In this document: positions 1 through 11,500 of the stretch, piece by piece | How the letters are laid out: every line of letters starts with the position of its first letter | Position numbering within the stretch: position 1 is the stretch's first letter | Source: Paragordius varius | Taxonomy: Eukaryota > Nematomorpha | DNA length: 64,000 bases | Assembly: GCA_964247055.1 (NCBI GenBank) | Contig: OZ176053.1 | Location: 124,001 to 188,000 of the forward strand | Direction of reading: 5' to 3' | Notes under the pieces: model-generated | Database searches by the model: none | What the model was told of the DNA's origin: nothing | What the model saw: only the letters and a program-made list of their open reading frames with translations | Translations under genes and position numbers: made by a program

Positions 1-247
1 AATGTTCCGTAGTATGTTACAGTTATTGGAACTGGTCCTATTAAACATTTATTAACAACTAATAAATGTAATTCAACAAAATATAATTAAGTTGCTTTTT
101 AAAAGTTAAAAATAATTTTTAATAAACTAGAATGAAAAATATTATTAAATACTATTTAATATGCTAGAAAACTGTAATAATTTTCGTCTCGTTTAAAGTT
201 AAAATAAAAAGACATTATAACTTTTAATTAACAGAAATCATAGAATA

Positions 248-249
248 TC

Positions 250-276
<27 letters not shown>
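248..276. repeat. (TA)n microsatellite
   Basis: An almost perfect alternating TA run. Similar runs lie inside introns elsewhere in the window. Confidence 0.9.
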
Positions 277-280
<4 letters not shown>

Positions 281-1275
281 TATTGGTTTAAAAAATATAG
301 GAACTTACCTCTCAAGTGGAGATTTTTCGACAATATAACTTAAATCTTGAATTTGTAACATATTTTATCAAAAAATTAATAAAAACTATCTTAATTAAAT
401 TATGCACATAATTGTTAAGGTATAAATTTTATGGTCAAAAGTTTTTATATATCCAGCAATATAAAGAAAGAGTTTATGTCATTGTTTTATATATTCATAT
501 ATAATGTATATAAATATTACATTTTATCATGGTAAAATAGTTTGGTATAGTTATGCTATATAATATAAAATTAATTTTAACTTTAATAAATTTAATAATT
601 AAATTATATAATTTATCACTTAAAACAAAATTTGCTTTATAAAGCGAACAAAAATATTATGGAAATATAAGAGTTCCATTAAGTGGTAAATAAGAAAATA
701 AGGATTTTTAAACAGGTAAAAAACCATTTTGTTTATTCTTGCCTAATATAATTTAAATACTATATACATTCTCCTATGCGCATATAATCTTATCTCTATT
801 CGCCAATTTAAATTCCAATATATCCAATAATATGTGTCTTAAATGTCAAAATAATATATATTATATTAAGTAATTGGACTTAAAAAATTATTTTTATTAA
901 ATTACATTACAACACATAAAATATAATTATACGAATAATTAATAAATGGTTATTTTTTGTAAAATAGTGTGATTTTAGGTGTGCATAAACAGTTATTTCC
1001 AAATATTAAATGAATATATATTGGCGGATTTATGTTTAATAGATCCATGCTATAGTAACCCAACTAAGATTGTGTTTTAATAATATAGCGCTTATTAAGT
1101 AGCACATATAACTAATCCCATTGCAAATTTTTAAGGTCATGTTAAATATATGAAATCTTTCCAACTTATTTGTTTTTAGAAACTGTCAAGCATTCAAAAA
1201 ATAAATCTATAGCAAATATTAATAGTAAAACAATATTAATTTTTTAAAAAGTGTCATTATGTAACTCTTATTATA

Positions 1276-1452
1276 CGGTATGAGTAAGTATACATTGCTA
1301 GAAAGTTATTAAATATTGACAAATAGCACATATACAACAAAGGGCTGTATTATTGGCTTATAGTTATTTTTTTCAATATTATTATATTCTTTACTGCATA
1401 TGCCATTTAGCAATAATTGATGAAAAACTAGCAATTTATAATTACTCATACT
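1276..1452. mobile_element. Family D MITE (TA-flanked, mariner type)
   Basis: Non-coding element with imperfect terminal inverted repeats. The left end reads CGGTATGAGTAAGTATAC and the right end is its diverged inverse, ending in ACTCATACT. A TA dinucleotide flanks the left end. The inner part of the left arm (GCTAGAAAGTTATTAA, then an AAATAGCACAT stretch) matches the better preserved copy at 46462-46652, so this is a dispersed family. No transposase is present. The TA target and small size fit a Tc1/mariner-mobilised MITE. Confidence 0.65.
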
Positions 1453-2826
1453 ATAATTCGGAGAGAAGGTGGTTTTCATTATTTTAATAATTTTTATCCA
1501 CTACCACGATATTAAAAAATAACTTAAAAAGTGTAAACTAAATTGAGCCGTATATATAAAATATTAAATGTTTTAATTTTTTAACAATCCGAAAAGGGTA
1601 AATTCATAAACAATTAATACTGCAGTTATGACTAATTATAATCGAGTCAATTTTTTGACACATAACTTTAAATTATTTTTTTCAGATTAACCCTTCCAAT
1701 CAAAACCTATAAATATGCATCCTAAAAATACAAGGTTTATACGTTTCCAGAAAAGGTGTTTAGTTCCATTTACTATTTATGACCATTTATAATTCGATTG
1801 CTATGGCTTCATAGTCAAATCATCATTTAATTGGCTTGTGGTTCCAGTCGCTCAGTAAAAATGCCAATTTTTCAAACTCTGATAATTTCAATTAATTAAT
1901 AATGGTTACAATTTGCAAAATAGATACCAAAGCCATATTTATATAGGCTCCTATGTTTAGCTCCTTTCCCGTTAAAATCGCATCCTTGCATAATTAATTT
2001 TGAGATATCGGTGGCAAAAATTTAAATGGTTTACCATTGTTAATATTCGTTAAAATTTTAGAATTGATGACAATCGTTATTTCGAATAATCATATATGAA
2101 ATTTTAGCTTTAAAACCAACAAAGGTTATTTAATCATATGATGTAACATAGAGTTTAACTAGTATGTGTATGCTGCATTATTATTTATATCTAATTATTT
2201 TAAAGTTTTTTTTAAAAAAAGATTTTCAACTCGATTACAGCCGGGAGGAATAGGGCACAAGTTTACTTTTTAAGCACCAAAAAGTAAACAATTCTCAATA
2301 TTAGTAATGAAACGTACTAATATAGAACGTATATTGTTAAATATATTTTCCTCATTCAACATAATCTATAATTAGATCAAAGATTTTGACCCATGTTCAA
2401 GTAATACTGACTATACTTACATCCTTATGCTAACGTCCTTATGCCTACATTTTTGGTAAATATCAAAACTGCGTTTATATTGCATTGGTGATCGCAATTG
2501 GTTTTGGCATTTAAAATATCAATTCTTCATTCCATTAATTTGGAACTTGTTCCCTCCGTCCCTGACGTTGTTTTAATTAAGATAATCAAATGATATGCAT
2601 ATAACCAAATCTCGTTAGATTTCATTTTGCAATATGCTAGAGTCCAATAATGTTCACATACATATAATAATTAAATATGATATTCAAACATAAATTTATT
2701 CCCCTATTACAATATACATTTTTATATCATATAAAAATTGGTACATATATATTTACATACATTGTGATTTATTATAAAATACATTATTTTCATTTCATAT
2801 ATGTCTATAAATGTCTTTTTGGCCAG

Positions 2827-2930
2827 GGCATATGTATCGATCCAAAGATGATTCCAAGAAAAAGGTGAAATTTTTTTGCGAAAACGAAGCATCAAGGACT
2901 AGGTGGATTATCAGCCAAATCGCCCTGATC
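2827..2930 (+). CDS. Candidate single exon, PH-domain-like C-terminal segment
   Basis: After a CCAG acceptor and before an ATA|GTAGAT donor, one frame encodes about 34 residues. They resemble the last strands and C-terminal helix of a PH domain: a lysine-rich turn, KVKFFCENEAS, then RTRWIISQIAL with the hallmark helix tryptophan. The layout resembles MRL or Grb7/10/14-type PH domains, but a family call is not justified. I could not find flanking exons, so this may be an isolated exon of a gene with long introns, a pseudogene remnant, or chance. Confidence 0.25.
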
Positions 2931-3109
2931 ATAGTAGATTGATATAATGCAAATCAATACATTGAGTGGTGGTAAGGTGATATCTGACGGATCTGTCTAT
3001 TTATTATAAAAAAGATTTGATATCGAAAGTATAAAACCAAAATGTTCAATCTGGGCAATGGTTGTATGATGGTGAAATTTTTCGCAACACGTTGCATAAC
3101 TGAACATGA

Positions 3110-4085
3110 AATTCAAAAGTAAAAACATAAGCAATTGAAAGGAATCTTATTTACTTGAATCTTACTTTACACTTTTACTTGATAGGAATAGGATTTTATC
3201 AGGACTTAGCTTGCAATTTCAAAAAACAAGTCTAATAAAAATCTCACTTGCTTACTTTTAATGTAGCGAGAAATTCGATTAAGTAGGTACACCCATTATA
3301 ATTACTTGTAAGAATAATTTTACGACATATTTAAAAAAAGATTTTAAGGCAAAATGTATTACTTGATTACTTGTTTTACTTGAGGTTAAGGTTGGCATAA
3401 TTGATTTATCTTATTTTCACATTGAGTGCGCATTCGAAAAATTCACAAAAAATATTATTTACTTGATTTTTACTTGAGAGACGGCCAAATGTTTTAAAAC
3501 ACCATTTTATTAAAAAAAACTCTTACTTGCTTACTTTAAGCGTAGAGCGTAGTTCCAGATTTTTTAGTTGTGTTAATTTTAAAAAATATATTACTTGTTT
3601 ACTTGTTAAGTTTCACCTTAAAAGATAATTGGCAGGCTGGGTAGTTATACAATAGTAGTGAGCCCAAAACCCAAAAATCGAATTTATAATTGATTTTGAG
3701 AGAAAATTTTTTAAAACCATTAAAAATTTATATTGTTGTTTAAAATAAATTACTTGCTTACTTGGGGATAAAATTAGGGATTGAAACTTAAAACCCCAAC
3801 AAAATACTTTTTACACGCGAATAATTACTTTAAAAAGGAGGTAATTACTTGAAAATGTCCAACTTACTTGTAAGGCGATGAAGTTTGTTATTTAAAAAAG
3901 GGTGTGTTAATCAAAAGATATTACTTGATTACTTGTTATGTATTACTTTAAGGGCTAATGATCAGGTCGAGGTAGGGTTAATTCAAAAACTAATAATTTC
4001 ATTTACTTAAAAAAAAAGAATGTAGGATGAAAAATTTTAATAAAATATTCACTATACTTGTTTACTTGACATGTTGAGTTCTATT
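3110..4085. repeat. Degenerate TTACTTG-rich repeat field
   Basis: The heptamer TTACTTG, often doubled as TTACTTGNTTACTTG, recurs near 3155, 3250, 3302, 3360, 3460, 3523, 3591, 3751, 3846, 3866, 3921 and 4065. Spacing is roughly 50-110 bases. It always points the same way and sits in otherwise dissimilar AT-rich sequence. Looser copies continue to about 4760. It looks like a heavily diverged tandem repeat or an array of short binding sites. No protein-coding frame runs through it. Confidence 0.6.
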
Positions 4086-4751
4086 ATTTTTTTTATTTTG
4101 TCCCCAAGAATCAAAATCGATTCTTAGAAATAAAAATCCCAATAAATATAGAAACAAAAGATTACTTTTTAAAAATGGATAGCACTATTAATTTATCGGT
4201 TATATATGTTTATTGAGGAAAAGTTACTTATTACATTATAATTATTTGGGAATATCTTTTATGATTATGTTGCATTTATTTTGATGTTTTAGTTTTTTGA
4301 CTAATTAAAATTTTTTATAACTGCATTTTGCCCGCGTTTATATATTATTTTCTTATTTCTTTTAATTTAAAAATCTATCTTAAGTTAAATCATTATTATC
4401 ATTATTCATTATTTTTATTTTTCCCTGAAAAAATTCATAAAAAACTTAAATAATTAATAAAAATTCAATTAGAAGCGAGGATTCGCAAATAAGGTTTATT
4501 TTGTAAGCCAATATTTTTCCATAAAATCATGAAATATTATAAATACGAAAATAATTACTTTCCAGCTCACTTTTTTACTTTTAATACTATTTATATGGAA
4601 ATCCACACTATTCGCTATAGCAAGATTCGTAATCCCCCAAAACTAGTGTATATAATGTTAATTGAGCCAAAATTCCTAAATAATCAACTATATAGTTTGT
4701 CAATTAACGCATATAAAATATGTATGATTCAACATTACTTTTGCCATTTTA
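4086..4751. other. Downstream flank of the Gemin2-like gene, non-coding
   Basis: AT-rich sequence with no supported gene. A 76-codon open frame at 4529-4759 on the plus strand has no recognisable composition and overlaps the antisense of the last Gemin2 exon. I treat it as spurious. Confidence 0.5.
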
Positions 4752-6149
4752 TTACTTGAGAAACGGTGATAAAATCATTTCACACCATTGAACAATATGC
4801 AAACTGCAAAATGCTGTGCCTTTTACAATTATTAACAAATACAACTCATACTTATAATGTAAAATAATTAGGGTGAGATGGTTTATTCACATACCAATTT
4901 AGATCTTATTTTGCGTAACAACTTGGCCAAGCTTCTCAAGGCATTTGTGGTATCATGGCTTAATGGTTTTTCACACAGTGATATGAGAGAATACATCCAA
5001 AGTCCCTAGAAAAAGTTAGTTAAATATTTTGCCAAAATGTAATTTTCGTTCAACAACGTATGAAATCAATAATAAATATAAATGAATTACTACGCTTTTC
5101 ATGAAAATTTGTTTAGTCATATATCCTTCAAAAAAATTTTTTTTTCGTTAAATGGGTATAAATATTTGGTAAAAAATAGAAAAAACAAGAGCTCTATGGT
5201 AATTCGTATACTTTTTTGATGAATAAGATATTGTTAATACCATAGAGCTCTTGTTTTTTCCATTCTTTAACAAATATTTATACCCCACCCATTTAACGAA
5301 AAAAAATTAATTTTTGATAAAATAAAGGATACATGACTGTAATGTTATTAAAGAAACAAATCTCTAACTAGAGAAGCATATTAAAAACTTTTCTAACCTT
5401 TCCCAAATCAAATCCATCATATTCCAACCATTCAGCCATAAAATATAGCAACCGTAATGTTACAGACTATAAAGTTAGTGGAGACGTAAAAACCTGTTTA
5501 AAAGTTAGGATTAAACTTAGATAGGGTAAATGGGGGGCATACATTTGACTATTTGTTAAAGTTATACTTTCACAATTATCAGATTGTTGGCTAGAGTCGG
5601 GGATTCGAAGTTGTTTTCCAAAACAATACACGAACCAATCTTCACTCGTTAAATTTGGCTACACAATGTATGCAAAAAAATTACCAATTTTAATTTTTCA
5701 GGATTTCGTGCTTTTCGGGATTTTAAACCGCGTAAAGCATTCACTTTCTAAGATGTAAATTAATAAACAATACTACTTCTTTAACTTTTATGAAATCGTT
5801 GATTATATTCTTTTGAGCCTGCTTATCTGGTAATAACCAACAATCTGTATTATATACTTCATCCTAAAAATTCATTAAATAAACTGCGTTAAACTATAAT
5901 GTTTGGCAGTTTATAATTCATATTTTTTTCAAAAATGGATGTATCCATATCAGATATAACTACTTGAGCACATTTGGAAGCTTGTAACCTAAATGATGAA
6001 GGGTAATTAGAAATAATAAAAAAGTAATATATAATTAATTCAACAAACCTAACTTGTTTCAGATATTCTGAGGGAGTTACTGGAGGTTTGGCAATATCTA
6101 TATTCTCAATATCCTCGTCATCGATTGGTAAAATGGGTTGAAGTTCCAT
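4752..6149 (-). CDS. GEMIN2: Gemin2-like SMN-complex protein, 7 exons
   Basis: Exons (minus strand): 6149-6049, 5985-5895, 5863-5786, 5658-5494, 5466-5398, 5005-4895, 4850-4752. All phases agree, giving 237 aa (human Gemin2 is about 280). Gemin2 binds SMN and Sm proteins during snRNP assembly. Recognisable segments: the N-terminal PPVTPSEYLKQVR block followed by a CAQVV strand (human PPRTPQEYLRRVQ), a DWFVYCFGKQL helix (human W..FCLGEKL), a YAPHLPYLSLI block, a VTLRLLYFMAEWLE helix, and WMYSLISLCEKPL followed by NALRSLAKLLRKIRS (human WLYALLACLEKPL and LIRQLARRCSEVR). The start is the ATG opening the first exon. The first intron is only 63 bp and stays open in frame. The fifth intron carries a palindromic MITE. 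The last exon (acceptor ATAAG) resembles the family C-terminus only weakly and is the least certain part. Confidence 0.85.
5116..5339. mobile_element. Palindromic MITE (family F) in a Gemin2 intron
   Basis: Two inverted arms of about 90 bases surround a loop of roughly 35 bases. The left arm contains AACAAGAGCTCTATGGTA and the right arm its inverse TACCATAGAGCTCTTGTT. The outer ends read GTCATATATCC and GGATACATGAC. No coding capacity. In the pre-mRNA it would fold into a long stem. No second copy was seen in this window. Confidence 0.75.
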
Positions 6150-6238
6150 ATTGTATGAATTAATGCATGAATTAATATTTGAGCTCAGGTAACAGCCTGC
6201 TTCACCAAAAAGGTATATTTTTTTAAAAAAAATCCAAG
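6150..6238. promoter_or_regulatory. Candidate bidirectional promoter between Gemin2-like and TPR genes
   Basis: Only 89 bases separate the start codons of two divergent genes, so both 5' UTRs and core promoters must lie here or overlap the genes. I see no clear TATA box. The sequence contains a GAGCTC and several short A/T runs. This is inferred from geometry only. Confidence 0.45.
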
Positions 6239-8511
6239 ATGTTAAATAATATTATTCAACTTATACATCTGCAAAAATATAATGAAGCTTTGGAAGCGTT
6301 ACAAAATTTTGAAAAAACTACCAAAAACAAAGTAAAAATGATTATTATTGAATAGAGTACCGTATATGAACTGATAGCATTCTGTTTGTATTACAAAGGA
6401 AATTTTACTGAATCTAAGATGTATTATAAAAAACTCAGATCTCTTTCCACCAATAATGAGGAATTTTTTAAATTTATATATTATGAAGCGTTGTGCTTAA
6501 TTAATATGGGTGATTGGGAAGCATCTATAAAATTTCTGACAAATAAATTAGCAACAAACTCTGAAAGCGAGGAATTTTATTATTTTACGGTTAGTTTAAT
6601 TTTTTTAACCTTTTAGTGTATGATCTTATATGTGTGCCTTTATTTCCATACAACCAAATCGTTTGAACAATTGGGCTCATATATGAAAAAAATTGAAAAT
6701 TTTAAACTCACTTCCTCCAATGACGCAATTGATATGATATGTCAACAATTGAAATATCAATGTTTTGCAACATATTATTTTCAGGTATCTTAAATTGTTT
6801 TTAAAACTTTTTTTAGCGACAAAATTACAGGAAAGCTTTAATGTGCCTTAAAAAAATTCTTAAATCGCTGCAAAATGACGCTTCAACCTTCATTAAATAT
6901 CGACAATCAAATTCCTACAACTTTACCGATGATTTTGGTTTTGATTATCTAAGTATTTAGCATTTTTATACGTATTAGCCGTTGTATATAACACTTCAAT
7001 GTGTTGCGTCAAATTGAATGAAATGAAATCATTTGAAAAGCACCTTAATCTGATCTATGAAGAATCGACAGGTATTTTTTGAATGCAGTTAATATTTAAA
7101 ATTACAAAACTAAATAAATGCTTTTTGATTAGTGACACTTTCAATTATATATTATATATATGTATATATATATATCACATAGTAATCATAAAAGTTTTAT
7201 AGAAAATATTCAGGTTTATAAAAAAGTATGTCTGTTTTTAAAAATATATATGTTTATTAGTTTTTAAGTGTTGTCTGGCCTGTATCTTTCATTTTTGTTG
7301 TATAATTCCTACAAATCTACCTTTATAAAACGTTTCATTTTAAAATACTAAAATATTGATAATTGGAATATATCATATATACAATACAAATTGACCCTGA
7401 AAATAAATTATGTGTTTTTTGGCTAATATAATTCATCATTAATATGAAATATATATTTTTTTATGGCATAGTTTATTATTTTTTCAATATTATATTAATT
7501 TTAAACGAAAACACCTATTTTTTTAAGAATAATAGGTAAAATAGGTAATTTAAAAAACACATAATTTATTTTAGGATGAATTTGAATTGTTTGAAAAGGG
7601 TCAATTTGAATTGTTTGAAAAATTGTTTAAGGGTGAATTTGAATTGTTTAAAGGTGAATTTGAACTGTAAATGGTATATTTTTTTCAATATTATATTAAT
7701 TTTAAACGAAATTTTTGATTTTTTTTAAGAATATAAAAAAATAGGTAATTTAAAAAACACATAATTTATTTTAGGATGAATTTGAATTGTAAATGATATA
7801 TATACATAGATTTATCAGCCATAAACGTGAATTCTATCGTTTTACCAAACAATATGGACCTATCTGACCACACCTTGTTAGATTTATCTCAGTTTTTGAA
7901 ATCACGCATTATTGAAGCGACAAACCTTAAATGTCGCTACTATTTTGAACAACGGGATCAAATTGGTATTTTTTTGGAAAAATATTAGATATTTTTTAAA
8001 AAAAAACCTCAAAAAATCGACGTTTTTGTCAAATATGTGTTTGTTTTGCCATAAATATCCGCAAATTAGAATGTAAAGTATTGGATATTTTTTTATGATT
8101 TTTTTCTTCATAGTATATATACCATTTAAAATTCACATTTACCCTTGAACAATTCAAATTTACCTTAAAAATATGTGTTTTTGGGGGCTTATATAATTCA
8201 TTATTAATATGAATTATATTTTACGACATAGTTTATAATTTTTTCAGCATTATAACTTTAAACAGAATTTCAATTTTAAAAATAAAAAAACAAAAATTTT
8301 TAATCTTTAAAGAAGATAATTTATTTTAGGGTGAAATTGAATTGTTCAAAGGTGAATTTGAATTGTATGTGGTACATATATATTATTAGGCTTCTCTATG
8401 GTATAAACTATAAATTATATTTTACGCAATCTAGTCATATTATATGTAAAATTGAGAAAAAAAATGATTAAAATTTCGATAACAGTATAAAATTTTCTTT
8501 TAATTTCATTA

Positions 8512-8545
<34 letters not shown>

Positions 8546-11500
8546 AATAGATGCAGGAATATTTCAATTAGTAAATCAAGAATGTATTATACCTTTTAAC
8601 AATATTAATAATGCCGAAAATTTGCCCCTAATGGTGTGTAGTATTGATCCAATATCCTTACATAATTATTTCATTTGTACAATTCTAACTTGGTTTTTGT
8701 GTATGGATAGTGTTGTAATTCCGAAAGAAAAATTTGCATTTACCAGGTTTTTTTAAAATTAATATTACACAGTGTGCTTAGGGTTATTTTACGGAAAACT
8801 TTTTTAAAATTTTTTTTGCTTAAAATATTTTGCTTGCGTTTGTCCGTCCTTAAATTACTGTGTGGTCAAATTTTAAATTGAGCTAATATATAAATTAAAA
8901 TTTGGCCCTTTAAAAGCTATAATTTAATATTTTATCAAATACTTACTACAACTATTATTTATAATTATACTTTATGTTTGTGTAAATTATATTTTAAATC
9001 AGAATCTAAAAAAAATGTTTACTAATGTATAAAAATATATAATATGTAATATAAGCTTTTTTAAGAAAAAATTCTTCACCATTTTGCCAAGTCTACATAA
9101 TTTATTTCTTTTTTCAAATAAATTTTTAAGGCATTTTTTTATGATTTTAATTTTATTAAATTAAAATTAAAATATAACTAATTCAATAACTAGCGGGCCA
9201 ATATTAAAACTTTCCTTATTATAATAATAAGTTATTTAATCAAAGTTAAGGGTTAATTTTTTATATTTTGTTGTTTTACAATTACAAGATATCTTTAGTA
9301 ATTTATTAAATTATAAAAAATTTGGTTTTTTTTGGCTTTTGTGTAAAATTTTTTAGTTATTTATTTTGCTAATTCAAAGATAAATTAATTATATATAATC
9401 TGATTTTTCGATCAATATTTTTTAAAGTCCCAACGTTTTTTTTGCATGGGAGAATTCGAATATAAAATTTTGATTGATTATACAATTATGTATTCATATA
9501 TATTTTTTTATATTTATTTTAATTTTATTTTTTTATTAAACTTTTATAGCGAAAATGACATAAAAAATCTCATGCATCATCATATAAATAGTATGGAAAA
9601 AACGGATTTTTATCAGCCAACTTTAATCTCAGCTAAAATAAAATGGTTTATTACCCAAATTTTAAGGCCCCTACTGCCTAGACCTACAAAAAATACCTCA
9701 AGTGAAAATGGTTTTAATTCAACACTAGTAAATAATGTTAAAAGCAATAATCAACGAAAGTATAGTTTCAACAATTATTCTGATATCGTAACTGAAAATA
9801 GCTGCTTTTTAACAAGAAATTCGTCCATAAAAAATTTTACTCAAATATCAGCGAATGAAGAAATTATATTACCTAATACTGTTAATTCTATTAAGGATTC
9901 TGACACTCTTTCTTTAGAAATGGAAGACACAATAGATCAGAATAAAGGTAGCAAATATGGAAATATTTTTGAATATTTTATATAACCTGCTTTTGGTTTT
10001 TTTGCAAAAAATTAGTGTGATTTCAAGAAAAATATTTTTATGAAATTTAAAGCTAAAATTTATGTTAACCGTCGGTTTTAGGGGGAAAATATTGGAAATC
10101 AGAAAATTATGAAAAAATAACTATTTTACGTTTTGTAAAGAAGAGTTTGATGAAGTTTTTAAAACTTTTTATGATATGCATGCATCTTTACTAATATGAA
10201 TCAGTTTTTAACTGTTTACATTAGATATTAAAGAAATCAGCCCCGAATTTTCATTGAGTAATAATAGCCCTAAAAATTCAGAATATAATGCTGATACTAT
10301 TAACTTTTTACGATGGTCGTTCTTTTTAAGCAAACAAGAATCTGAAATTTTGGAAAACTCACCATTTTTTCCAACAAAACTCATGCACGAATGTAGCGAA
10401 AATATAAGCCTTAACAGCGTTAAAAAGTCTACTGACATAAATTTTCTTAAACAAATTTCCGAAGCAAAGCGTAACATTTTACGCATTTGCCTTCAACATT
10501 GGCAGGAATTTTCACGAGCTTCTCAAGAATTCAAAACTAATGTTATTTCAAAAGATCTTACATCTTCGTCGAAAAAGGATGATATAGTTAATAGCAAAAT
10601 TTCTCAATTTTCAACAAAAAATGATAAACCGTTAAATATTGTATTTTACAATACATTGCTTACGTGTGCCCGATTAAAATGGTATAAATACCTGGCTACA
10701 CTTATGACTCAACACATTGAATTAACATATGAGCAATTACCTCAAGTATATCATTTCTTGTTTTTTTCGGAAATTTTAATATTGAATTTTTCTTTAATAT
10801 TCCATTTACACTTTAAATGCACCCTAAAAATTAATTATGTGTTTTCGAACTCATAATCTCATTATTAATATATATCTTTATGACATAATTTATTATTTTT
10901 TCAGTATTATTATAAATTAAAATAAAATTTTATTTTTTTGTAAATATATAATAATGTAGGTTATTGAAAACATATAATATATTCGAGGGTTATTAATTTT
11001 AATTGTTCGAGGGTGAATTTGAATGGTTTAAGGGTGAATTTGAATTGTTCAATGGTGAAATTAAAGTGTAAATGATATAATATGTATTATATAATTTACA
11101 ATTCAATTTACCCTTGAATAATTCAAATTCATCCTCAAATATAATATATGTTTTTTATGATTAAAAATACCTATATTTTTATATATTTTTGAAGAATAAA
11201 AATTTTGTTTTAAATTATAAGAAAACTGAAAAAGAAAAAAGTATGCCATAAAGATATATTTCATATTAATCATGAATTATAATAGTTCGAAAACACATAA
11301 ATTATTTATAGACTGAATTTGAGTTCAAGGGCTAATTTGAACTCTAAATTATGTATGTTGATTTTTATGACCATCGCCATATCTTTAATAGATGCATTTA
11401 CCTAAATATTGCTAAAAAATTTAATTAAGAGTTTGTCCTATTTTTGGCAATGAAGATTATTCAATTATATTACTGTTAAATTAATTTTTTTTATTTAATA

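Larger units (their letters stand above)
1..2822. other. AT-rich non-coding stretch
   Basis: I see no convincing gene in this stretch. Reading frames are short and broken on both strands. It holds a TA microsatellite and one inverted-repeat element, both listed separately. The rest is unremarkable AT-rich sequence that could be intergenic or intronic. Confidence 0.5.
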
